NCBI GenBank assembly: GCA_902826025.1
Contig: CADEDH010000071.1
Span: 1 to 33,158, forward strand
DNA length: 33,158 bases
Reading direction: 5' to 3'
DNA from: an uncultured Actinomycetes bacterium
Lineage (GTDB): Bacteria > Actinomycetota > Acidimicrobiia > Acidimicrobiales > SZUA-35
The notes below the pieces were generated by a model that was given only the letters and a program-made list of their open reading frames with translations, made no database searches and was not told the origin of the DNA. A program made the translations under genes and the position numbers. Shown piece by piece: positions 7,652 to 14,654 of the stretch (positions within the stretch are counted from its first letter, which is position 1; every line of letters starts with the position of its first letter).

Positions 7652-8797
7652 ATGCGCGTCGGCGCCACGATCTTCAACCAGAACTACACCGACTGGGACC
7701 GCTACGAGGCGGAGGAGCGGGGCGAGACGGTGGGGGCCAAGCCCTCGAAGTCGGACCGGCAGATCTTCACCGAGGAGTTGGAGATCGCCCGCATCGCCGA
7801 CGGCACGGGCTTCGACGCCCTGTGGACCATCGAGCACCACTTCACCCCGTACACGATGGTCACCAACCCGCTCCAGTACCTCACCTACGTGGCCGGGATC
7901 ACTTCCAACGTCGACCTCGGCACGATGGTGGTGGTGTTGCCGTGGCACAACCCGGTGCGGGTGGCCGAGGACGTGAACATGCTCGACGCCTTCCTGGGCG
8001 ACGGCCGCGAGGTCATCCTGGGCGTGGGTCGGGGCTTGGGGCGCCGGGAGTTCGGCGGCCTCAACATCGACCAGAACGAGTCACGCTCCCGCTTCGACGA
8101 GAGCCTCCAGGTGCTCAAGCAGCTCCTGTCCACCGGGCGGTGCGACTACCACGGCGAGCACTACCAGATCGACGACCTGCGCCTGCGGCCCCAGCTGGAA
8201 CGGGACCTCACGCCCAACCTGTGGTGCGCCGGCGGCACCCCCGACTCGGTGTCGGTGATCGCCCGCAACAACGTGAACCCGCTGATCATCCCGACCACCT
8301 CGCTCGACCTGTCGCTCCAGACCGCCCGCAGCTACATCGACCAGCGGGCCGCCGCCGGCCACGCCGGCGGAGCCAACACCAAGCTGGCCCTCTGGACCTA
8401 CGTGGCCGAGACCGAAGAGGAGGCCCGGGCCGGGGCCGAGCAGTACATGGTCGAGTACTCGGACTCGGCTCTGCGCCACTACGAGCTGCGGGGCGACCAC
8501 CTGAAGGACGTGAAGGGCTACGAGATGTACGCCGCCACCCAGGCGGTGCTCTCGAAGGACGCCTCGCCGTTCCTGCGGGGCTTCGTCGACTCCCATCCGT
8601 GGGGCACGCCCGATCAGACGATCAAGCGGGCCACCGAGCTGGCCGAGGCGTTCGGCACCAACGAGATCATGTTCATCTTCAAGTACGGGTCGATGCCGAT
8701 CGAGAAGGCGGCCAAGAGCATGGAGCTCTTCGCCCGGGAGGTCATGCCGGCGCTGAAAGAGCTGAAACCTGCTCCGCTGGAGCCGGTGGCGGCCTGA
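7652..8797 (+). CDS. LLM-class (luciferase-like) flavin-dependent oxidoreductase
   Basis: A 381-residue member of the bacterial luciferase-like monooxygenase family, a TIM-barrel enzyme using reduced FMN or F420. It begins MRVGATIF, typical of the family. It has EHHFTPY near residue 60, LGTMVVVLPWHNPVRVAED in the barrel core and LGVGRGLGRREF after it. Substrate and cofactor (FMN or F420) cannot be decided from the sequence; F420 would suit an actinobacterium. The ATG at 7652 follows GGGAG; the longer open frame upstream is noncoding-like. The last 56 bp overlap the 3' end of the alcohol dehydrogenase gene on the other strand. Confidence 0.9.
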   Translation: MRVGATIFNQNYTDWDRYEAEERGETVGAKPSKSDRQIFTEELEIARIADGTGFDALWTIEHHFTPYTMVTNPLQYLTYVAGITSNVDLGTMVVVLPWHNPVRVAEDVNMLDAFLGDGREVILGVGRGLGRREFGGLNIDQNESRSRFDESLQVLKQLLSTGRCDYHGEHYQIDDLRLRPQLERDLTPNLWCAGGTPDSVSVIARNNVNPLIIPTTSLDLSLQTARSYIDQRAAAGHAGGANTKLALWTYVAETEEEARAGAEQYMVEYSDSALRHYELRGDHLKDVKGYEMYAATQAVLSKDASPFLRGFVDSHPWGTPDQTIKRATELAEAFGTNEIMFIFKYGSMPIEKAAKSMELFAREVMPALKELKPAPLEPVAA

Positions 8798-9983
8798 GGG
8801 CGGGGTCGAACACCACCTTGATGGCGCCATCGTCTTTGCGCTGGAACATGCGGTAGGCGTCGGCCGCCTGATCCAGCGGGAGGCGATGGGTGGCCAGATC
8901 GTCGACCCCCAGCGGGTCGGCGCCGTCGCTCAGCAGGGGCAGGATCTGGTCCACCCAGGCGTGCACGTTGGCCTGACCCATACGGAGCTGGATCTGCTTG
9001 TCGAACAGGGTCATCATCGGCATGGGATCGACCATGCCGCCGTAGACGCCGCTGATCGACACCGTGCCGCCCCGGCGGACGGCGTCGATGGCGTCGTGGA
9101 GCACGCTCAGCCGGTCCACGCCCACCCGCTCGGTCAGGGCGGCCGCCACCTTCGACGGCAGCAGTCCGGCCGCCCGCTGGGCGGTGGCCGCCGCCAGGTT
9201 CCCGTGGGCCTCCATGCCAACGGCGTCGATCACCGAGTCGGGCCCCCGACCCGCCGTGTACTCCCGGAGCTGGTTCACCACGTCGCCCTCGGTGGCATCG
9301 ATGGGGATGATCCCATGGCGGTGGGCCATCGACAGGCGCTCCGGCACCCGGTCGATGCCCAGCACCTGACCGGCGCCCCGGTGGCGGGCGATGCGGGCCG
9401 CCATCTGGCCGATGGGGCCGAGGCCGAACACGGCCACGGTGCCGTTGGGGGGCACGTTGGCGTACTCCACGGCCTGCCAGGCGGTGGGCAGCACGTCGGA
9501 CAGGAACAGCCAGCGCTCGTCGGGCGTGCCGTCGTCGGGCACCTTGATCGGGCCGAAGTGGGCCTGGGGCACCCGCAGGTACTCGGCCTGCCCGCCCGGC
9601 ACCTGGCCGTAGAGCTTGGTGTAGCCGAACAGGGCGGCGCCCTTGTTCTCGGCGGTCACCTGGGTGGTCTCACACTGGGAGTGCAACGAGCGGCTGCACA
9701 TGAAGCACGAACCGCACGAGATGTTGAACGGCACCACCACCCGATCGCCGGGGGCGATGTGGGTGACGGCCGACCCCACCGCCTCCACGATCCCCATCGG
9801 CTCGTGGCCCAGGATGTCGCCCGGCTCCAGGAACATCGTGAGCACCTCGTAGAGGTGAAGGTCAGACCCGCACAGGGCAGTGGAGGTGATCCGGATCACG
9901 GCGTCGGTGGGGTCGACGATCGTGGGGTCGGGCACCTCCTCCACTCGGACGTCGCGGTGGCCCTGCCAAGTGACTGCACGCAT
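8742..9983 (-). CDS. Zinc-dependent alcohol dehydrogenase
   Basis: A 413-residue medium-chain dehydrogenase, NAD(P)-dependent and cytoplasmic. The catalytic zinc ligands are in ALCGSDLHLYE and GHEPMG. The structural zinc site is CX2CX2CX7C (SCGSCFMC...C). The Rossmann motif is GLGPIGQMAARIARH. The length and inserts resemble glutathione-independent formaldehyde dehydrogenase and related enzymes, but the substrate is not settled. The start at 9983 (MRAVTW) is the usual family start; the 20 upstream in-frame residues are unlikely to be translated. The C-terminal tail after VVFDPAL is Pro/Ala-rich and is encoded where the gene overlaps the convergent LLM gene, so the last 18 or so codons may be a recent extension. 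Confidence 0.9.
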   Translation of the reverse strand: MRAVTWQGHRDVRVEEVPDPTIVDPTDAVIRITSTALCGSDLHLYEVLTMFLEPGDILGHEPMGIVEAVGSAVTHIAPGDRVVVPFNISCGSCFMCSRSLHSQCETTQVTAENKGAALFGYTKLYGQVPGGQAEYLRVPQAHFGPIKVPDDGTPDERWLFLSDVLPTAWQAVEYANVPPNGTVAVFGLGPIGQMAARIARHRGAGQVLGIDRVPERLSMAHRHGIIPIDATEGDVVNQLREYTAGRGPDSVIDAVGMEAHGNLAAATAQRAAGLLPSKVAAALTERVGVDRLSVLHDAIDAVRRGGTVSISGVYGGMVDPMPMMTLFDKQIQLRMGQANVHAWVDQILPLLSDGADPLGVDDLATHRLPLDQAADAYRMFQRKDDGAIKVVFDPALRPPPAPAEQVSALSAPA

Positions 9984-10029
9984 GGGCGCGCCGCTACCCC
10001 CGGGTCCGGCGGCCCAAACGGTGGGCCGG

Positions 10030-10035
10030 TAGCGT
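10030..10035 (+). promoter_or_regulatory. Predicted -10 box, leaderless start of the 10042 gene
   Basis: TAGCGT is followed by six bases and then ATG at 10042. This is the TAnnnT-N6-ATG arrangement of leaderless actinobacterial transcripts, and the same spacing recurs at four other genes here. Confidence 0.4.
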
Positions 10036-10041
10036 GGCGCC

Positions 10042-10204
10042 ATGACGGAGCCAACACCCGACCTCGACGGCTTCTACCGACGGTTCACGGCCTGGGGCGA
10101 GCGGCCAGACCGTGTGGTTCTACAACTCGCTCGTGTTGCGCCCGGCGGCGGCCGCCGCCGTGGCCAGCATGCTCGCCTCCGTCACCGGTTCCAGCGACAG
10201 CTGA
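10042..10204 (+). pseudogene. Small frame-disrupted gene or remnant
   Basis: A leaderless-type ATG at 10042 opens MTEPTPDLDGFYRRFTAWGE. In that frame the downstream codons then look unnatural. From about 10100 the next frame (codons offset by one base) has normal GC3 bias and reads SGQTVWFYNSLVLRPAAAAA and on to a TGA at 10202-10204. The simplest reading is one gene of about 54 codons with a one-base frameshift, either a real lesion or an assembly error. I do not recognise the family; it may be the joined ends of a larger deleted gene. If instead no shift occurred, the frame from 10042 would run to 10236 and overlap the NADAR gene. Confidence 0.4.
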
Positions 10205-10207
10205 CCA

Positions 10208-10765
10208 TCAGGCCAGGCGGGAACGGGCCTCCATGAGGGCGAAGCCCAGCAGGTTGAGGCCCCGCCAGGTCTCGGGGTTGGCGGCGGCGGGGTCGTCGCC
10301 GGTGAGGCCGATGCCCCAGATGCGGTCGACGGGGCTGGCTTCCACCAGGACCCGGCTGCCGGTGCCGACGAGATAGCCCCGCAGGTCGGGTGAGGAACCG
10401 AACTTGGCTTCCGAGCCCCGAGCCACGATGTCGAACCGGTGCTCCCGCCACGTGGCGTCGTCGTAGCCCCGGACCGTCCGCCCCAGGTTCTTGGCCTGGG
10501 CCGGCGACGGCGCGGCCAGGATCTCGCCCGCCGCCTCGTGGTCGCCGAACAGTCGCGCCTTGCCCACCATCATCCAGTGCTCGGCCGTGGCGAACCGCTC
10601 CCCGTCGACCTCGAACGGCGACGGGAACCACTGGCTGAGCACATGGGGGCCGACGGCACCCGACGCCGGCGCGGTGTGCCCCCAAAAGAAGAGGTACTTC
10701 AGTCGCCGTCCCTGCCGGGCCGCCACCACCAGTTGCGCCACTGAGCGGATCGCGTGATCAGGCAT
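10208..10765 (-). CDS. NADAR (YbiA-like) family protein
   Basis: A 185-residue protein of the NADAR/YbiA family. Members include an N-glycosidase acting on riboflavin-pathway intermediates and enzymes that remove ADP-ribose from nucleic-acid bases. The conserved pattern is clear: FFWGHT near 26-31, LSQWFPSPFEVDG near 43-55, AEHWMMVGKA at 61-70, AKNLGR, then WREHRFDI. The ATG at 10765 has GGAGGAG upstream and overlaps the end of the DUF4291 gene by 8 bp, so the two are translationally coupled. It is the last gene of the four-gene operon controlled from the NrtR-type promoter region. Which substrate it cleaves is unknown; the neighbours favour an ADP-ribose adduct over riboflavin metabolism. 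Confidence 0.88.
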   Translation of the reverse strand: MPDHAIRSVAQLVVAARQGRRLKYLFFWGHTAPASGAVGPHVLSQWFPSPFEVDGERFATAEHWMMVGKARLFGDHEAAGEILAAPSPAQAKNLGRTVRGYDDATWREHRFDIVARGSEAKFGSSPDLRGYLVGTGSRVLVEASPVDRIWGIGLTGDDPAAANPETWRGLNLLGFALMEARSRLA

Positions 10766-11393
10766 CGCTGGTCTCCTCCACTCCGATGAGGCGGGCCAAG
10801 TCGGCAGGTAGAGGGTACGGCTGCTCGGGCGGCAACAGGGCACCGGCCTGGTCGAGGTCGCCGGCGGCCACGGCGGTGCCGATGGCGTGGGCCAGCGGGG
10901 TGACGTCGTGGACGGCCACGATCCACTCGTCCACGTACCGGCGGACGGCCTCACCCGACAGGCCGATCTGGATCGAACGGTGGTCGAGGGCACGGAACCG
11001 GAGATCGCGCTCGGGGTCCCACTGGATCCGGACGGGAAGCGACCGCAACTGGGCTCGCCACTGCTCCCGATCGGCGCCGCTGGCGGTGTGGGTGCTGAGG
11101 CTGGCGTGGCCGAGGGCCCACTCGAAGCCGGAGCGGGTCAGGTCGAGGGCCAGCACACGGGTCTGGCCGGCGTCCTTGGCCGCCCAGCCGCACCGGTAGA
11201 GCATCCACCGGAACGAGGGCTTGATCCACGTCATCCGGCTGCGTTTGAACGGCGGCGACACGAACGTGCCGCGGGCCAGGGCGGCGTCGGCGATCTCATC
11301 GCTGTAGGCCTGGTAGACCCGGATCGTGTCGGCGTCGAAGGTGGCCCGGATCTGCCGGTACGGGACGGCAGCGACGGGCGGTCGGGTGGTCAT
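10758..11393 (-). CDS. DUF4291 family protein
   Basis: A 211-residue protein matching the DUF4291 pattern: PYRQIRATFDADTIRVYQAY at 11-30, then RMTWIKPSFRWMLYRCGWA at about 53-71. The function of the family is not established to my knowledge. No signal peptide or transmembrane segment is seen, so it is probably cytoplasmic. ATG at 11393 is preferred because GAGG lies about 9 nt upstream and the family's conserved region starts soon after. Its gene overlaps the NADAR gene and lies 85 bp after the NAD-kinase-like gene on the same strand. That makes a link to NAD or ADP-ribose chemistry likely, perhaps as the partner that attaches what NADAR removes; this is inference. Confidence 0.82.
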   Translation of the reverse strand: MTTRPPVAAVPYRQIRATFDADTIRVYQAYSDEIADAALARGTFVSPPFKRSRMTWIKPSFRWMLYRCGWAAKDAGQTRVLALDLTRSGFEWALGHASLSTHTASGADREQWRAQLRSLPVRIQWDPERDLRFRALDHRSIQIGLSGEAVRRYVDEWIVAVHDVTPLAHAIGTAVAAGDLDQAGALLPPEQPYPLPADLARLIGVEETSDA

Positions 11394-11478
11394 GGCGACG
11401 ACCTCCTGATTCGGGCGGCGGTGATGGAACGACGATGATGACACGGCCCGGCGGGGCGGCGGCTGTCGGCCCCGGCCC

Positions 11479-12372
11479 TCACGTCGCCACCACCAGGCGG
11501 AGGCGGACGGGGGCGACGCCCACCGTCAGGCGCTGGCCCCAGGTGAGGGCGAGCGCATCGGCCTCGATCCCGTCGCCGAAGCACACCAGCTGGTCCGACT
11601 CGGCCGTCAGCGTCAACTCCTGGCCCGGGGCCAGCAGACCCTCGGTGAGATCGCAGCCGGTGGCGGGCGACGGCCACGCCTCCCGGACGCACCAGCACAG
11701 GGAGGGGGCGGTCGGGCCGGGCAGGGGGAGCGCGCTACGCCGCTCCTGCCAGGCCGACCGCAGCCAGCCGGTGGCCCCGGTACCGGTGCCGGCCAATACC
11801 CCGGACGACGACTGCCGCTCCCGGGCCTCACCGGCGGTCAACACGTAGCGGGCCGACTGGTGGGTGGGCTGGCCGACATAGACCTCGTTGAGGGCCCGCA
11901 GCACCTGGCCGTCGTCGGTGGTGGCCTGGACCATCGTGCGCTCCTCCACCACCGCGGCCCCTTGGGCCAACGCCGGGAGCAGGGCGGCGACGGCGCCCGG
12001 GCCGTGGGGCACCAGCACCCCGGGGTACAGGCCGGGACGGGGATTGACGCCGACCACGGGCTGGCCGGCCAGGTACTTGGCGGCGTTGGCCACCAGGCCG
12101 TCCTGGCCCACCACCACCAGCACGTCCTCCGGGCCGAACAGGAAGCGGGCCAGGTCTTCCCGCTCCACCGTGGCCCGGCGCCAGTCGGGCGGGACGGCCT
12201 CGCCCACCACGGCCACCGCCTCGGCCTGGGCCTGGTGCCCGGCCGCCACCTCGGCCAGGGAGCGGCCCCGGGCCTCGAGCACGAAGCTGGCCTGCTGGCG
12301 AGTGCCGAACCGGTCGAGGAGGAGGTCGAGCTCCGAGCGGCGGTAGACGATCACGGCCCGGGGCGCCAGCAT
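11479..12372 (-). CDS. Divergent NAD-kinase-like protein
   Basis: A 297-residue protein of the ATP-NAD kinase fold. Three family regions are recognisable. The GGDG motif appears as GQDG at 89-92, keeping the catalytic-type Asp91. It is followed by [19 protein letters not shown], which matches the usual strand after that motif. The NE pair is in LNEVYVG at 161-167, and TGTGATG at 196-202 replaces the usual PTGSTAY segment. The Gly-to-Gln change and the altered third motif mean it may have another substrate or serve as a sensor. Its ATG shares one base with the SPFH stop (TGATG), with GGGAGGTGATC just upstream, so translation is coupled. It is probably not the housekeeping NAD kinase. Confidence 0.78.
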   Translation of the reverse strand: MLAPRAVIVYRRSELDLLLDRFGTRQQASFVLEARGRSLAEVAAGHQAQAEAVAVVGEAVPPDWRRATVEREDLARFLFGPEDVLVVVGQDGLVANAAKYLAGQPVVGVNPRPGLYPGVLVPHGPGAVAALLPALAQGAAVVEERTMVQATTDDGQVLRALNEVYVGQPTHQSARYVLTAGEARERQSSSGVLAGTGTGATGWLRSAWQERRSALPLPGPTAPSLCWCVREAWPSPATGCDLTEGLLAPGQELTLTAESDQLVCFGDGIEADALALTWGQRLTVGVAPVRLRLVVAT

Positions 12373-13430
12373 CAGCGATCACCTCCCGCCGGCCCGACGG
12401 CCGGGGTCGGGGTTGGGACCGGGGCCGGCGTCGGCGCTGGCTCGGCAAGGCGTGCCAGCAGTGGGGTCAGGAGGTCGGGCGTGACCGTAAGGTGGCTGAT
12501 CTCGGGCAGGTTGGCGGCCAGCTCCCGAAGGGACAGACCGAGCAGGGTGGTGTGGTCGAGGTCGGCGTAGGCGGCCAGCCGGGCCGCTTCGGCCTCACCC
12601 TCAGCCCGGCCGGTCAGCCGGGTGGCGTCGGCCGAGGCGGCGGCGCTGACCCGGCGCTGCTCGGCGGCGGACTCGGTGGCGATCCGGTCGGCCGCCGCCT
12701 TCTCGGTGGCCTGACGGCGGGCGTTGGCCCCCCGCTGGGCCACCAGCTCCTCCTCCCGCCGAGCCAGCTCGATCTGGCTCTGGAGCTCGTTCTCGCCGAT
12801 GGCTCTCTCCCGCTCGACAGCCAGGGCCCGGCGCTCGTAGGTGGCCCGGTCGGCCTCCTGCTGCACCTGTTCCCGGGTGCCGGTCTGCAGAGCTCGCTCC
12901 ATCTCCGGGTCGGCCCGCACCGCCACCACCCGCACGTCCGTCATGGCCAGACCCCGTTCGGTGAGCCGGGGATCGTCGGCCAGCACCGCGGCCACCCGGT
13001 CCCGGAGCGGCCCCACCCCCTGGGCCAGGGCGTCGGCCATGGCCCGGGCGGCCAGGTGCTCCAGCACCGGCTGCTGAACCAGCTCGACCAGCAGACCACC
13101 CAGCACCTCCAGGGGCTCGGAGCGCCACTGGCCGGTCTCGGGGGCGATGTCGAAGTCGATGCGGGTGGCGGCCAGCACCGGATCGGTCACCCGGTAGGTG
13201 ACCGTGGCCTGCACGGTGACGTCCTGGAAGTCGACGGTGCGGGCGTGGACCAGCACCGTCTGCTCCCGGTCGTCGAGGGGAACCTCGGCCAGGGCGGCCG
13301 CCCGGGGCCGGAACCAGAAGGCAAGGCCCCGACCGGCGTGGCGGGGGTGCCCGTTACGCCAGTGCTGGACGTGCACGGTGGCATCGGAACGCAGGTGGCT
13401 CAGAAAGGGGTACTTCGTTATGTGGGCCAC
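12372..13430 (-). CDS. SPFH/band-7 domain protein without a membrane segment
   Basis: A 352-residue protein. Residues about 30-195 form an SPFH (stomatin/prohibitin/flotillin) domain, for example [21 protein letters not shown] long charged heptad-like coiled coil follows, about 190-270, rich in Arg, Glu and Ala. The tail is Pro/Thr-rich ([14 protein letters not shown]). Most SPFH proteins start with a transmembrane anchor; none is visible here, so this may be a soluble oligomeric scaffold. The start is GTG at 13430, with GGAGGAGG about 6 nt upstream. It is the first gene of the minus-strand operon, and its predicted -10 and -35 lie inside the two NrtR-type operators. It may scaffold the enzymes encoded behind it. 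Confidence 0.85.
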   Translation of the reverse strand: MAHITKYPFLSHLRSDATVHVQHWRNGHPRHAGRGLAFWFRPRAAALAEVPLDDREQTVLVHARTVDFQDVTVQATVTYRVTDPVLAATRIDFDIAPETGQWRSEPLEVLGGLLVELVQQPVLEHLAARAMADALAQGVGPLRDRVAAVLADDPRLTERGLAMTDVRVVAVRADPEMERALQTGTREQVQQEADRATYERRALAVERERAIGENELQSQIELARREEELVAQRGANARRQATEKAAADRIATESAAEQRRVSAAASADATRLTGRAEGEAEAARLAAYADLDHTTLLGLSLRELAANLPEISHLTVTPDLLTPLLARLAEPAPTPAPVPTPTPAVGPAGGDR

Positions 13431-13449
13431 GATGGCCTCCTCCAGATCT

Positions 13450-13470
13450 TTATCGTCGATCTGACGATAA
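13450..13470. promoter_or_regulatory. Operator 1 of a matched pair (NrtR-type candidate)
   Basis: TTATCGTC-N5-GACGATAA is a perfect 8-bp inverted repeat. It covers the predicted -10 of the leftward SPFH operon (TATCGT, 13464-13469) and is centred at 13460. Confidence 0.75.
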
Positions 13471-13492
13471 CGGAGCTGACCCTTATCGTCAA
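13464..13492 (-). promoter_or_regulatory. Promoter of the SPFH-NADAR operon
   Basis: On the minus strand, TTGACG (13487-13492) is followed after exactly 17 bp by TATCGT (13464-13469). Transcription would start near 13457, leaving a leader of about 27 nt with the GGAGG ribosome site before the GTG. The -35 lies in operator 2 and the -10 in operator 1, so bound regulator would block this promoter. Confidence 0.65.
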
Positions 13493-13504
13493 GTTGACGA
13501 ATAA
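13483..13504. promoter_or_regulatory. Operator 2 of a matched pair; also holds a rightward -35
   Basis: TTATCGTC-N5-GACGA repeats operator 1, here with a perfect TCGTCAA-G-TTGACGA core and TAA displaced by one base. Its centre is 33 bp from the other, about three helical turns. TTGACG at 13494-13499 can act as -35 for the regulator gene, with TACCAT (13519-13524) as a weak -10 and a 19-bp spacer. This implies autoregulation. Confidence 0.7.
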
Positions 13505-13531
13505 GGCCATGGCCCGGCTACCATGCCGGCG

Positions 13532-14242
13532 ATGGAGTCGCCGTTCATCATCGCCGTCGCCGTGGACCTGGTGATCCTCACGGTGCACGACGGGGCCCTG
13601 GAGGTGCTGCTCGTCACCCGGGGGATCGAGCCCCATCGGGGCCGACTGGCCCTCCCCGGCGGGTTCGTGCTGCCCGACGAGGACCTGGCCGGCGCCGCCA
13701 GCCGGGAGCTGGCTGAGGAGACAGGGCTCACCGGCCTCACCGTCCACCTGGAGCAGCTCGCCACCTACGGCCACCCCGGACGGGACCCCCGGGGCCGGGT
13801 GGTGGCGGTGGCCCATCTGGCTCTGGTGCCGAACGCCGGCACCCCGGTGGCCGGTTCCGACGCCGCCGACGCCCGGTGGTACCGGGCCGAACCCTTGCTC
13901 CAGGGCCGCAACCGCCTGGCCTTCGATCATCGCCGCATCCTGGCCGACGGGGTGGACCGGGCCCGGGCCAAGCTGGAGTACTCGCCCCTGGCCGCCGCCT
14001 TCTGCCCGCCCCCGTTCACGATCGCCGAGCTACGCCGGGTCTACGAGGCGGTGTGGGGCACCACGCTCGATCCCCGGAACTTCCACCGCAAGGTCACCGG
14101 CACTCCAGGTTTCGTCGAGCCCACCGGGGCCACCACCAACCGCCAAGGGGGCCGGCCGGCCCAGCTCTACCGGCGGGGATCGGCCACCGTGCTCCATCCG
14201 GCCATGCTCCGACCCGCCGAGGCCGCCCCGCCCGCCCCGTAG
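13532..14242 (+). CDS. NrtR-type Nudix transcriptional regulator
   Basis: A 236-residue protein with an N-terminal Nudix domain and a C-terminal winged helix. The Nudix box is complete (GX5EX7REUXEEXGU, residues 44-66), so it may still hydrolyse ADP-ribose-like compounds. The C-terminal part, FTIAELRRVYEAVWG then LDPRNFHRKV, is characteristic of NrtR regulators, which sense ADP-ribose and control NAD metabolism genes. It diverges from the four-gene operon with two inverted repeats between, so it is the likely repressor of that operon and of itself. Start: ATG at 13532 would be the first base of a leaderless transcript; ATG at 13523 in the same frame is the alternative. No clear ribosome site precedes either. 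Confidence 0.85.
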   Translation: MESPFIIAVAVDLVILTVHDGALEVLLVTRGIEPHRGRLALPGGFVLPDEDLAGAASRELAEETGLTGLTVHLEQLATYGHPGRDPRGRVVAVAHLALVPNAGTPVAGSDAADARWYRAEPLLQGRNRLAFDHRRILADGVDRARAKLEYSPLAAAFCPPPFTIAELRRVYEAVWGTTLDPRNFHRKVTGTPGFVEPTGATTNRQGGRPAQLYRRGSATVLHPAMLRPAEAAPPAP

Positions 14243-14304
14243 GGGGGGATGAGCAGGACCACCCAGAAGCCCGAAAGATGTACGACGGCGAGCAGCCCAG
14301 TGTC

Positions 14305-14344
14305 TAGTCTCCGGCGCCGAGCAAGTGACGTGAGACGGCGTCAC
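14305..14344 (+). promoter_or_regulatory. Possible promoter and palindrome before the small lipoprotein
   Basis: TAGTCT (14305-14310) is a TAnnnT -10 candidate. The inverted repeat GTGACG-8-CGTCAC at 14325-14344 lies in the predicted leader just upstream of the AGGAGG ribosome site. It could be an operator or an mRNA hairpin. Confidence 0.35.
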
Positions 14345-14359
14345 AGGAGGGATGAGACC

Positions 14360-14641
14360 ATGAACACGACGATGACCCGCGCCCTGGGTCCGGTGCTGGC
14401 CGGCCTGAGCCTGGTGGGCCTGGCCGCCTGCGGCGGCGGCTATGAACGCCAGGACGCAGTCGACGAACTCGTCGAGGGCGGCTTCACAACCGAGCAGGCC
14501 ACCTGCATGATGACCGAGCTCGAGACGTCGATCGGCACCGACCGCCTGGGCGACCGCAGCTTCCTCGGCTCGGAGGAGCTGACGGCCGAAGAGGAGGCAG
14601 CGGTCACCGACGCCACGCTCAAGTGCCTCGTCGGCTCGTGA
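14360..14641 (+). CDS. Small lipoprotein of unknown function
   Basis: A 93-residue exported protein. A hydrophobic signal peptide ends in the lipobox GLAAC, with lipidated Cys near residue 25. The mature part of about 68 residues is acidic and has two further cysteines (TCMM and KCLV), which could form a disulfide. It shows no recognised domain. The ATG is supported by AGGAGG about 8 nt upstream and by the signal peptide. It converges on the candidate selenoprotein gene, the two stops being 13 bp apart. Confidence 0.75.
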   Translation: MNTTMTRALGPVLAGLSLVGLAACGGGYERQDAVDELVEGGFTTEQATCMMTELETSIGTDRLGDRSFLGSEELTAEEEAAVTDATLKCLVGS

Positions 14642-14654
14642 CGGCCTCCCGCCG

